Position numbers and translations under genes: made by a program
Part shown: piece by piece, positions 1 to 6,124 of the stretch
How the letters are laid out: every line of letters starts with the position of its first letter
Position numbering within the stretch: the first letter of the stretch is position 1
DNA from: Lachnospiraceae bacterium
GTDB taxonomy: Bacteria; Bacillota; Clostridia; Lachnospirales; Lachnospiraceae
NCBI GenBank assembly: GCA_017420605.1
Contig: JAFOIS010000312.1
Coordinates: 1 to 11,676 of the forward strand
DNA: 11,676 nt
Reading direction: 5' to 3'
Notes under the pieces: generated by a model
Told to the model about the DNA's origin: nothing
The model's database searches: none
Seen by the model: the letters and a program-made list of their open reading frames with translations, nothing else

Positions 1-1080
1 CGCGTTCTCATAGAAGAACGCGGTCCCGTCCAGCGAAAGCCCGGAAAGCATGCCGTTAAAAAGGATCCGCTCGATCACGTCCGCATACCGTGCGCTTTCC
101 GAAAGTTCCTGCATCTTCTCCGCAAAAAGCGCAAGCGCGATGGCGGCGCAGGTCTCATTATAATTGGTCCGGTTCGGGAGAATATAGGCCCCGCCGAACG
201 CTTCGCCGTTGATGCAGGCGCCGACGCCTCCCGTGATGCTGAGCTTGGTGTTAACGATATCGTCAAAGAGCCGGCGGCAGGCCGCATAGAGCTCCTCATC
301 CTGCCGGGTTCCGGCAAGCATCGCCATCGCGGTATAGAGATATCCGGCGCGCACCGCATGTCCCGCCGCCTCTTCAAGCTCCCTGGCCGGCATATCCGAC
401 TGGCTGATCCGCGCGTTAAAGCGGGCATAGCTTTCGGTGACGTCTTCCTTTGGATGGCGTCCTCTCTCCTCCAGGAAATACGCCGCCAGCGTAAGATATT
501 TCTTTTCTTTCGTATAGAGATAGAGCTTCAGCAGCGCAAGTTCGATCTCCTCATGGCCCGGCGTCACGAAACCGGCGCTGTGCTCCACGTAAAAGATCCG
601 GTAGATCAGGTCCGCGTACCGGCACATCGCATCAAGAAACGCCCTCTCTCCCGTCGCGTGATCCCAGGCGATCGCGGCCTCGATAAGGTGCCCCGCACAG
701 TAGAGCTCATGGCGGTCCCGGTTCCGGAAAATGTTTTCCGGTTCGACCGTGAGATAATAACAGTTATAATACCCGTCTTCGCGCTGGCTCTTCAGGATAT
801 CGGCAATGGCTTTCTTCGCAAGCGCGTAAAGAGACGGATCCGGCTTTTCCTCAAGGAGATAAGCGACCGACTCGATCCATTTGGCGACGTCGGAGTCCCA
901 GAAGAAATGCGGCCGCTGCGGCTCCCCCTCTTTCCAGTCGCAGCGCAGCGCGGCAAAACGCCCTGTTTCGCGGAAACGCTCGTATACTCGCCGGATGGAA
1001 ACTTCCCGGACCAGTTCCTGATACCGCTGCCAGAAGCCGCCTTCGATATGGCAATTCGTAAACGGGATATTTCTAATCAT
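1..1080 (-). CDS. Beta-L-arabinofuranosidase, GH127 family (DUF1680), C-terminus cut by window edge
   Basis: The 360 codons present encode the N-terminal part of a GH127 glycosidase, a family that removes terminal beta-L-arabinofuranose from plant-type glycans. The alpha/alpha-barrel signatures appear in order: RHELYCAGHLIEAA (123-136), TPGHEEIELALLKLY (173-187), GHAVRAGYLYT (240-250), GGVGACINGEAFG (284-296) and NETCAA (308-313). Glu293, Glu309 and Cys311 align with Glu322, Glu338 and Cys340 of Bifidobacterium HypBA1; the 16-residue spacing between the two Glu is the same. Glu338 and Cys340 are zinc ligands there. The nucleophilic Cys pair (Cys417/Cys418 in HypBA1) would lie beyond the window. 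Family members are about 650 residues, so some 280 residues are missing. The start at 1080 has a strong GGAGGAG site just upstream. No signal peptide is visible, so the enzyme is probably cytoplasmic and acts on imported oligosaccharides. The family call is firm; the exact substrate is inferred. Confidence 0.93.
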   Translation of the reverse strand, partial: MIRNIPFTNCHIEGGFWQRYQELVREVSIRRVYERFRETGRFAALRCDWKEGEPQRPHFFWDSDVAKWIESVAYLLEEKPDPSLYALAKKAIADILKSQREDGYYNCYYLTVEPENIFRNRDRHELYCAGHLIEAAIAWDHATGERAFLDAMCRYADLIYRIFYVEHSAGFVTPGHEEIELALLKLYLYTKEKKYLTLAAYFLEERGRHPKEDVTESYARFNARISQSDMPARELEEAAGHAVRAGYLYTAMAMLAGTRQDEELYAACRRLFDDIVNTKLSITGGVGACINGEAFGGAYILPNRTNYNETCAAIALALFAEKMQELSESARYADVIERILFNGMLSGLSLDGTAFFYENA

Positions 1081-1177
1081 CCGAATCTCCTCCCCCCAAA
1101 CATACAACTCACGGGCGCTGCTGCCTTATGATACATGATTTTTTGGTGTGAAGGAACTAACTCATCGTGGATACTGA

Positions 1178-1483
1178 TCAGAAGCATTTTCGGACCAGGT
1201 TTTCATCCTTGATTGCCTCGTCCAGAAGTCTGCTGAGAAAAGAAGTGTACCCCTTTCCATATCTTTTTGCAAACTGGAGCGTGTCAGGGGAAAGACGCAG
1301 CGAAACCGTCTGCTTATTACGTCCTTCGCGCCTGAGTCTCTTGAACTGCTGCAGCATTTCCGGTGTCATTTCAGGACAGTCCTCGTCAAACATAGACGGC
1401 ATAGCAGCCGCAGCTTCGACTTCGGCCCGCTCTTCAGGCGTCAGCTCCGGAGAAATGTCTTTAGCATGGATTCTGGTAATCAT
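1178..1483 (-). CDS. brnA: BrnA-type antitoxin
   Basis: This 101-residue protein is the antitoxin partner of the overlapping BrnT. The N-terminal half is acidic (many Glu, ending in DCPEMTPEMLQQFKRLRR, 35-52), as expected for the part that wraps the toxin. Residues about 59-91 form a ribbon-helix-helix DNA-binding domain: TVSLRLSPDTLQF is the strand and KGYTSFLSRLLDEAI the helices. In the family, BrnA neutralises BrnT and represses its own promoter as a dimer. The start ATG at 1483 lies inside the last codons of brnT (23-base overlap), so expression is probably coupled. An in-frame extension further upstream would run deeper into the toxin gene and adds only unlike sequence (FESSPHGQRPVRKR), so it is rejected. 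The toxin-first order is usual for brnTA. The GH127 gene begins 97 bases downstream on the same strand; any transcriptional link is uncertain. Confidence 0.9.
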   Translation of the reverse strand: MITRIHAKDISPELTPEERAEVEAAAAMPSMFDEDCPEMTPEMLQQFKRLRREGRNKQTVSLRLSPDTLQFAKRYGKGYTSFLSRLLDEAIKDENLVRKCF

Positions 1484-1766
1484 AATAAAACTCCTTTTCC
1501 GTACGGGTCGCTGCCCGTGCGGAGATGATTCGAATAGTATTGCCCCATCGGACTGTACACACAACGAAAAGGATTTTACCGGCTGCCCCGATTATATCAT
1601 AGCGCAGTTCGCCGGCATGGTCGTGATCTTCCAGCACCAGAATGTCCGGATCAAAAAACACTTTTACTGCCGTTTGAAATCGGACACCGTGTTTCTGGAA
1701 GTTCAGACGATTCTTTTCCGGATCCCACTCGAAGGTTACTTTGCTGAGATTGACCGGCAGTTTCAT
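1461..1766 (-). CDS. brnT: BrnT-type ribonuclease toxin (DUF497)
   Basis: This 101-residue protein is a BrnT toxin, a small RelE-like-fold ribonuclease that blocks growth by cleaving RNA unless bound by BrnA. The family signature FEWDPEKNRLNFQKHG (12-27) is intact, followed by VRFQTAVKVFFDP (28-40). The C-terminal signature IISARAATRTEKEFYY (80-95) is also complete, carrying the conserved Arg, Glu and Tyr of the active-site region. Nothing suggests inactivation. The ATG at 1766 is preceded by AAGGAG with a 4-base gap. The frame stays open for 27 more codons upstream, but that sequence is hydrophobic and unlike the family. Two inverted repeats upstream (1801-1816 and 1839-1854) are candidate BrnA operators. 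The module sits at the edge of an AT-rich stretch, in keeping with the mobile habit of toxin-antitoxin pairs, but no transposase is present. Confidence 0.92.
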   Translation of the reverse strand: MKLPVNLSKVTFEWDPEKNRLNFQKHGVRFQTAVKVFFDPDILVLEDHDHAGELRYDIIGAAGKILFVVCTVRWGNTIRIISARAATRTEKEFYYDYQNPC

Positions 1767-1800
1767 TTTTCTCCTTAATTTTATCAAATGCTTTACAAAA

Positions 1801-1816
1801 TGCAATACATATTGCA
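1801..1816. promoter_or_regulatory. Inverted repeat, candidate BrnA operator
   Basis: TGCAATA-CA-TATTGCA is a perfect 7-bp inverted repeat with a 2-base centre, 34 bases upstream of the brnT start. It overlaps a second palindrome, ATTGCAAT (1811-1818). Ribbon-helix-helix antitoxins such as BrnA bind short palindromes of this kind near their own promoter. The sequence is seen; the binding role is inferred. Confidence 0.5.
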
Positions 1817-1838
1817 ATGCAACTATATTCCAAATGAA

Positions 1839-1854
1839 AGTACACAACTGTACT
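1839..1854. promoter_or_regulatory. Second inverted repeat upstream of brnTA
   Basis: AGTACA-CAAC-TGTACT is a perfect 6-bp inverted repeat with a 4-base centre. It lies 22 bases beyond the first repeat and 72 bases from the brnT start. It may be an additional regulator site, either for BrnA or for an unrelated protein. The two repeats do not share a half-site, so they need not bind the same factor. Confidence 0.35.
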
Positions 1855-2091
1855 CCGGGTCACATTTATGTATCCCTCATGGCTATCTATGTTCTCTGCC
1901 ATTTGCCGGGTGATTTCAACCCGTACAAACGAGAAAAGGCAGGATGTGGTATCGATTTGTCATTCTGTTATATTTTGCCGGTAAAACCATGTGCCTTTTC
2001 AAAAAAATAGCTTTCATGCCTTTTGTTTCCAACAAGGTTGTGATAGCCTTACATAAAAGAAATCGTTGCTTACATCTGCCCAGCATCCAAT

Positions 2092-3333
2092 ATGAAGATT
2101 GTAAAAAGAATATTTGCAATTCTATTCTGCTTGTTTCTTGTTGCTTGCGGATCAAATGAGTCTGGCGGCAATTCAAAAACTGATTTGTCAGAAACACAAA
2201 GAATTGCAGACTTGGAAAAAAGCATAGAAGATCTCAGCAGGGCTCTTTCAAGCGAAGAAGCCCTTAATTCTTCATTGTCTGAATCACTGGAATCTGCAGA
2301 ATCCAAAATAGAGAGTATAGAAGAGCTTCTATCAGAATCAGAAGCCGCAGAAGAAAGCCTCACACCTGAGCCTACTCCTCAGAGCACACCAACACCAGCA
2401 CCGCCAGATCCGTTTTCGTTTGCGGCGATGCCCAAATATGCCGATTATCCGTATGAATATGTAAATGATGGAGTTCCTTATTTCAATGAAAGCGATTTGA
2501 CTGATGCTCTTACATTCAGTCCATTAGATAATAAGAACAGACCGGGGCAGGCATTTGGTCTGCTCGGAATAGAAACTCTACCCACCGAGCCCCGTGGAGA
2601 AAACCATTCCGTTACACCCGTCGGTTGGAATGATATTGAATTTGAAGAAATTGACGGAGGACATCTTTTTAACCGATGCCACTTAATCGCATGGTCATTA
2701 TGTGGAGAAAATGCAAACGCATGCAATCTGATTACCGGAACCCGTTACTTAAACATGCAGGGGATGAATCAGTTTGAAGCAAAGACTCTTAACTATATAA
2801 ATACAACAGGTAATCATGTCCTATATCGGGTGACTCCGATTTATAATGGCGATGTCCTTATTCCTAACGGCGTTTTGATGGAAGGACTGTCCGTTGAAGA
2901 CGATGGCCTTGCATTTTGTGTTTACTGTTTTAATGTCCAACCGGATGTTTTTTTCAGTTATTTTGATGGTCACGTTATTAGAACTGATTTTCATGAAATA
3001 ATCGATCTTCCAGAAACAGGAGATCCTCAATCTGCTGAACCGGAAAGTGCAGAATCGCAGGCCGAAGAATCATCAAGTGAAATACAGGAAATTATACCTG
3101 ATTCTTCCGGACCTTCATATTCTTCTCCTGAAGAAACAACTCGAGCAGGATCCGGTTCACCGACGTATATTGCAAATATGAATACAAAGAAATTCCACCG
3201 GCCTAACTGCGCAAGTGTAAAAAGAATGGCTGACCACAATAAAAAGTATTATTATGGCAGCCGGGAGGAACTGATTCACGACGGGTATGTGCCTTGCAAA
3301 ACTGTAACCCGTAATATAAAGATGTATTTCTGA
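2092..3333 (+). CDS. Surface lipoprotein DNA/RNA non-specific endonuclease with Ada-like zinc tail
   Basis: This 413-residue protein has a clear modular layout. Residues 1-18 are a lipoprotein signal with lipobox LVAC and lipidated Cys19. Residues 33-88 are a Ser/Glu-rich predicted coiled coil. Residues 90-107 are a Pro/Thr stalk. Residues about 108-295 are a beta-beta-alpha-metal nuclease with the NRCHLIAW motif (194-201, catalytic His197) and NLITGTRYLNMQGMNQFE (212-229), which carries the metal-binding Asn. Another Ser/Glu linker (310-355) leads to a small Ada-like metal-binding domain (about 358-404) with His369, Cys373 and Cys402. The enzyme should degrade DNA or RNA at the cell surface, for nutrition, DNA uptake or competition. 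The usual last cysteine is absent and the final nine residues look frameshifted. No good ribosome binding site precedes the ATG at 2092, but the signal peptide fixes the start. The gene is more AT-rich than its neighbours, suggesting transfer. Confidence 0.88.
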   Translation: MKIVKRIFAILFCLFLVACGSNESGGNSKTDLSETQRIADLEKSIEDLSRALSSEEALNSSLSESLESAESKIESIEELLSESEAAEESLTPEPTPQSTPTPAPPDPFSFAAMPKYADYPYEYVNDGVPYFNESDLTDALTFSPLDNKNRPGQAFGLLGIETLPTEPRGENHSVTPVGWNDIEFEEIDGGHLFNRCHLIAWSLCGENANACNLITGTRYLNMQGMNQFEAKTLNYINTTGNHVLYRVTPIYNGDVLIPNGVLMEGLSVEDDGLAFCVYCFNVQPDVFFSYFDGHVIRTDFHEIIDLPETGDPQSAEPESAESQAEESSSEIQEIIPDSSGPSYSSPEETTRAGSGSPTYIANMNTKKFHRPNCASVKRMADHNKKYYYGSREELIHDGYVPCKTVTRNIKMYF

Positions 3334-3363
3334 TTATACCTTGCAATAATTCAGAATAGAAAC

Positions 3364-3897
3364 TCACGAGGCGGCATCAGCCGCCTCTTTGTTATAGTAT
3401 TCCGCCCAGGCTTCTGTCAGTACCCGTCGGGCGTCGCTGAACGCGCTCTCTTTGCCGTCCGGCATCATCTCAGACGAAACGCGCACGATCTCCCCCTTGT
3501 GGAGGAACTTCACGACACAGATCTTTCCGGTCATACCATGACCGTTCTTCCACTGATCCATCCCGTATTGCCTGACGACCGCCATACAGTCGTCAAAGAC
3601 CGTATCCGGGACGATGCAGGTCTTCGGCGTTTCCGCGCCGGTTCCGTATCTTGCCAGAATGAGGCCCTCGCCGCCGTGGTCATAAAGGACGAACTCATCA
3701 TACCCATCGCCGCCCACCGTGGCGACGGTCGCCTCATAACTGTCAAAAAGCATATTGGACTCAACGATCACGCCCGCCGGCGTATCGGGCTTCGCCGGCC
3801 GTTCATCCGAACTCCCTTTGCCGCAGCCGGAAAGACCTGCGCCAAGCAGCAGAACAAAAATCCAAAGCAGCACCCGCTTACCAAAAAAACGCCTCAT
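3364..3897 (-). CDS. Small lipoprotein of unknown function
   Basis: I do not recognise this 177-residue protein. Its first 24 residues form a lipoprotein signal peptide: Arg/Lys-rich start, hydrophobic core (about 9-21), lipobox LSGC and lipidated Cys25. A short Gly/Ser/Pro linker (26-40) follows. The remaining domain of about 135 residues is mixed alpha/beta in appearance, with GGDGYDEFVLYDHGGEG (58-74) and a Lys/Glu-rich C-terminal helix. The stretch around VATVGGDGYDEFVLY loosely recalls short repeats found in secreted Clostridia proteins that describe a value and its slope, but this is not a family assignment. It is 40 bases downstream of the sugar-kinase gene on the same strand, so the two are probably co-transcribed. 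The ATG at 3897 has a GGGAGA ribosome binding site. Its last codons overlap the terminator hairpin of the convergent nuclease gene. Confidence 0.75.
   Translation of the reverse strand: MRRFFGKRVLLWIFVLLLGAGLSGCGKGSSDERPAKPDTPAGVIVESNMLFDSYEATVATVGGDGYDEFVLYDHGGEGLILARYGTGAETPKTCIVPDTVFDDCMAVVRQYGMDQWKNGHGMTGKICVVKFLHKGEIVRVSSEMMPDGKESAFSDARRVLTEAWAEYYNKEAADAAS
3368..3390 (+). terminator. Hairpin terminator after the nuclease gene
   Basis: GAGGCGGC-ATCA-GCCGCCTC is a perfect 8-bp stem with a 4-base loop (3368-3387), followed by TTTGTT on the plus strand. It lies 34 bases past the nuclease stop codon. The same bases encode the last codons of the convergent lipoprotein gene (stop at 3366-3364). 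On the minus strand no T-run follows, so termination there is less likely. Confidence 0.65.
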
Positions 3898-3937
3898 TAA
3901 ACTATCTCCCAGGTCTGATGCGCCGCCGGATCTGAAG

Positions 3938-4831
3938 TCATAAAGACAGCAGTCCCGAATCCAGTACCTCTTCGTACGTCGGCACCGAATCCCCGCCGCC
4001 CGGACGGGTCACCGCCACCGCGGAAGCTGCCGTCGCAAGGCTAAGCCTCTCCCGCAGCGTCATCCCTTCCACAAGGCCCTTCACAAAATATCCGATAAAG
4101 GTATCTCCCGCGCCGGTCGTATCCACGACCGTAACTTTCTTCGCGGGAAGCGAAATGTCTTCCGTATCCGTGACCGCTCTGCACCCCTCGCCGCCGAGCG
4201 TAAGAAGAACGCTGACCCCGGGATATTTAGCCCGGAGCGCTTCCGGGATCGCATCGTACGCCGTCTCCCCGCTGAGATAGGCGCCCTCGACTTCATTCAC
4301 AACGAGCCAGTCCGCCATTCCGATCGGATAAGACGCGACCTCCGCTCCGCAGGGAGCGGCATTGAAAATGACGGTCATTCCCTTTTTGCGGCTCTCCTCC
4401 ATGATATATGGAAGCCCGCTGATCTCATTCTGCAGGACCACGATATCGCCGGCCGAAAAATGCGAGAGCACTTCGTCGATGAACGGCGTGTCGATCCTGT
4501 GGTTCGCGCCCGGAAACAGCATGATCCGGTTCTGCCCGTGTATGTCCACCTCGATGACGGCATGTCCGGTCGGCACCGGCGCAATGCGGAGCAGTTCCGT
4601 ATCCACGTTCCTTTCCGACAGGAATTCCTTGACAAACAGGCCGTCTTCCCCGATCATTCCCGCGAAATACGTTTCCACGCCGGCCTGCCGCACCGCCAGC
4701 GCCTGGTTGAAGCCCTTCCCGCCTCTGCCGATCCGGTAGTCCTGACAGGTCTGAGTCTCTCCGGGCGCCGTGAAATGTGTGACCCGGTAGGTGTGATCGA
4801 TATTGACGGATCCGAAACACAGTACTTTCAT
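3938..4831 (-). CDS. Ribokinase-like PfkB family sugar kinase
   Basis: This 297-residue protein is a full-length PfkB-family kinase, closest in motifs to ribokinase, which phosphorylates D-ribose at O5 with ATP. The first PfkB signature GRGGKGFNQALA (35-46) binds the sugar. GANH (108-111) and NAAP (157-160) follow ribokinase patterns. VVNEVEG (177-183) carries the Asn-Glu motif near the phosphates, and TLGGEG (211-216) lies at the nucleotide site. The second signature DTTGAGDTF (237-245) carries the catalytic base Asp243 and the anion hole. Other nucleoside or sugar kinases of the family (for example pseudouridine or deoxyribose kinases) cannot be excluded, and no ribose transporter is adjacent. 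The start at 4831 has only a weak GGAAA upstream. A short open frame ends at this start with an ATGA overlap, so coupling is possible. The lipoprotein gene follows 40 bases downstream. Confidence 0.88.
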   Translation of the reverse strand: MKVLCFGSVNIDHTYRVTHFTAPGETQTCQDYRIGRGGKGFNQALAVRQAGVETYFAGMIGEDGLFVKEFLSERNVDTELLRIAPVPTGHAVIEVDIHGQNRIMLFPGANHRIDTPFIDEVLSHFSAGDIVVLQNEISGLPYIMEESRKKGMTVIFNAAPCGAEVASYPIGMADWLVVNEVEGAYLSGETAYDAIPEALRAKYPGVSVLLTLGGEGCRAVTDTEDISLPAKKVTVVDTTGAGDTFIGYFVKGLVEGMTLRERLSLATAASAVAVTRPGGGDSVPTYEEVLDSGLLSL

Positions 4832-4983
4832 TTTCCATATCCCTCGTTATCCGCTGCAAAGTCTCCGTGCCGCAGCAGACCGGTGTATCCGCCCCCTGCA
4901 GCATATCCGCAGCTCCGGTGTTCCCGAAAAGTCTCCGGGTTTCCTGCGCCGGCGCGGGCCTGCGGAGCATCTGTCATTCTCAT
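4828..4983 (-). CDS. Possible 51-residue leader ORF ahead of the sugar kinase
   Basis: An open frame of 51 codons starts at ATG 4983, with AGAGG five bases upstream. Its TGA overlaps the kinase ATG in an ATGA arrangement, typical of translational coupling. The kinase itself has a poor ribosome binding site, which would fit coupling. Against it, the peptide (MRMTDAPQARAGAGNPETF...) is Gly/Ala/Arg-rich with no recognisable domain and could be chance coding in GC-rich DNA. Alternative in-frame starts lie at 4986 and 5052. Confidence 0.22.
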   Translation of the reverse strand: MRMTDAPQARAGAGNPETFREHRSCGYAAGGGYTGLLRHGDFAADNEGYGK

Positions 4984-5091
4984 CATATCCTCTTTTTGCC
5001 CGTTCCGCCATACCGTTTGCGTTCCTCCGCAGCTCCGGCCGCGCAAAATCACGCCATGGCCCCCTCATTTCCGCCTGCCCTGCGGCGCGGC

Positions 5092-5120
5092 ATATTAACT
5101 GCGGGATCACGCAACGTTAA
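5092..5120 (-). promoter_or_regulatory. Candidate promoter for the kinase-lipoprotein operon
   Basis: On the minus strand TTAACG (5120-5115), a 17-base spacer and TAATAT (5097-5092) make a reasonable sigma-A-type promoter. Transcription would start near 5085, giving a leader of roughly 250 bases. The -35 box overlaps the first tandem repeat, so a regulator bound there could affect this direction too. Confidence 0.4.
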
Positions 5121-5134
5121 GGTATTGTTAAGGT
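5116..5134 (+). promoter_or_regulatory. Tandem direct repeat, likely OmpR-family response-regulator box
   Basis: GTTAAGGT-ATT-GTTAAGGT is a perfect 8-bp direct repeat with an 11-bp period, the spacing used by dimers of OmpR/PhoB-type regulators. A related GTAAGGTT occurs at 5150-5157. The repeat lies about 135 bases upstream of an operon that encodes such a regulator, so autoregulation is the simplest reading. The binding protein is inferred. Confidence 0.6.
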
Positions 5135-5142
5135 TCTCCGTG

Positions 5143-5170
5143 TTTGCCTGTAAGGTTCCTCCTGTATGCT
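5143..5170 (+). promoter_or_regulatory. Candidate promoter for the DUF975 / two-component operon
   Basis: TTTGCC (5143-5148), a 16-base spacer and TATGCT (5165-5170) form a weak sigma-A-like promoter just downstream of the tandem repeats. A poor -35 box with an activator site immediately upstream is typical of promoters driven by OmpR-type regulators. The leader would be about 95 bases. Confidence 0.38.
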
Positions 5171-5269
5171 AAGGCCATAGAAAAGAAACGCGGACTAAGA
5201 TCCGCACACCGCCAGAGGGCGGTCCCGGACGGAACCGGAACCCGAGGCGAATACACGGAGGAAAAAACC

Positions 5270-6124
5270 ATGTGGACCAGAAAAGAACTGAAAGACCGCG
5301 CCAAAATGGCCCTGAATCTCAACTACTGGAAGACCGTACTCGTCGGGATCCTGCTGATCTTCCTGGTCGGCGGCATGACCGGCACCGCGGCAATCAGCAG
5401 CAGCGCAGCCGGAACGTCCTCGGTCCTTTACGGCGGCTTTACCATGGACCCGGACAGCATGGTCGAAGAATCCGGGGAGATCACGTTCCCGGAGGCCGCG
5501 CAGGAAGAGGCTCCCGCAGTGATGGAAGACCTTATGGAGGATGAAGCGCAGCAATTCGGACATGCGATCGCCCCGATGGCTTTCCTCGCCATAGCAGGCG
5601 TGATCCTCGTCCTTATCCTCTTCCTCGCCGCGATCATCATCGTGATCAACGCCCTGCTCCTCAACCCCCTCGAAGTCGGCGGCATGCGCTTCCTTGTGAC
5701 GAACCTGCACCAGCCGGCCGAGATCAAAGAACTTGCATTCGGGTATGATCATTGCTATAAGAATAGTGTGAAGACCCTGCTCCTCCGGGACATCTACACC
5801 TGCCTGTGGTCGCTGCTCTTCGTGATCCCCGGCATCATCAAGAGCTATGAATACCGCATGATGCCGTACATCCTGGCAGACGATCCGACCCTTCCGACGA
5901 GCGAAGTCTTCGCGCAGAGCAAGGCCATGATGAAGGGCAACAAGTGGAAAGCCTTCGTGCTCGACCTCTCCTTCATCGGCTGGGAGATCCTCTCCCTCCT
6001 CACCGCCGGCCTGCTTGACACCTTCTATGTACGGCCGTACCGCCTGATGACGAACGCGGCCCTCTACGAAGCGCTGAAATACAACGGCGTCAACGAGGAA
6101 AGCACAGTATGGACAGAATCCTGA
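5270..6124 (+). CDS. DUF975 family integral membrane protein
   Basis: This 284-residue protein has the N-terminal signature of DUF975 proteins (MWTRKELKDRAKMALNLNYW), which are membrane proteins of unknown function common in Firmicutes. Predicted membrane segments are about 20-40, 101-131, 172-190 and 226-250. Further family-like motifs are NPLEVGGMRFLV (132-143), VIPGIIKSYEYRMMPYILADDP (185-206) and the Tyr-rich C-terminal part. An acidic loop of about 35 residues (60-95, many Asp/Glu) lies between the first two membrane segments. The chosen ATG at 5270 has GGAGG eight bases upstream. The frame is open further upstream, but that extension would run into the candidate promoter region. Its last 16 bases overlap the response-regulator gene, so the two are tightly coupled. 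It may be the target of the two-component system or an accessory sensor; this is inference. Confidence 0.85.
   Translation: MWTRKELKDRAKMALNLNYWKTVLVGILLIFLVGGMTGTAAISSSAAGTSSVLYGGFTMDPDSMVEESGEITFPEAAQEEAPAVMEDLMEDEAQQFGHAIAPMAFLAIAGVILVLILFLAAIIIVINALLLNPLEVGGMRFLVTNLHQPAEIKELAFGYDHCYKNSVKTLLLRDIYTCLWSLLFVIPGIIKSYEYRMMPYILADDPTLPTSEVFAQSKAMMKGNKWKAFVLDLSFIGWEILSLLTAGLLDTFYVRPYRLMTNAALYEALKYNGVNEESTVWTES

Larger units (their letters stand above)
1767..2091. other. AT-rich divergent spacer between brnT and the nuclease gene
   Basis: This 325-base stretch contains no convincing gene. It holds the brnT ribosome binding site and two perfect short inverted repeats near brnT. The rest is AT-rich sequence leading to the nuclease start. 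Short open frames on both strands lack recognisable motifs and ribosome binding sites. I could not identify a confident -35/-10 pair for the nuclease. Confidence 0.6.
4832..5269. other. 438-base divergent spacer between kinase and DUF975 operons
   Basis: Apart from the doubtful leader ORF, this spacer carries no gene I can support. It contains the tandem direct repeats at 5116-5134 and promoter-like elements in both directions. It also has two other exact direct repeats: a 13-mer, TCCGCAGCTCCGG (4906-4918 and 5026-5038), and a 10-mer, AAAGTCTCCG (4858-4867 and 4928-4937). Confidence 0.6.

Noticed and set aside
358..1131. Long plus-strand open frame (257 codons) opposite the GH127 gene
   Set aside because: The minus strand carries unmistakable GH127 motifs with a good ribosome binding site; the plus frame has no recognisable motif and is a shadow of GC-rich coding DNA.
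1778..1805. TTGCAT-16-TAAAAT as a brnT promoter on the minus strand
   Set aside because: The hexamers and spacing look fair, but transcription would begin at the ribosome binding site itself, leaving no usable leader.
1916..2197. Short open frames on both strands in the brnT-nuclease spacer
   Set aside because: They lack ribosome binding sites and recognisable motifs, and they overlap the nuclease signal peptide region or each other.
4425..4970. Minus-strand open frame overlapping the kinase in another frame
   Set aside because: It starts in the spacer and runs through the kinase's conserved PfkB region out of frame; no motif of its own.
4858..5038. Short direct repeats as a CRISPR array or mobile-element ends
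   Set aside because: Each repeat occurs only twice with different spacing, no regular spacers exist, and no cas, integrase or transposase gene is nearby.
5144..5269. Upstream extension of the DUF975 reading frame
   Set aside because: It would start within the promoter and tandem-repeat region, while ATG 5270 has an ideal GGAGG site and matches the family N-terminus.
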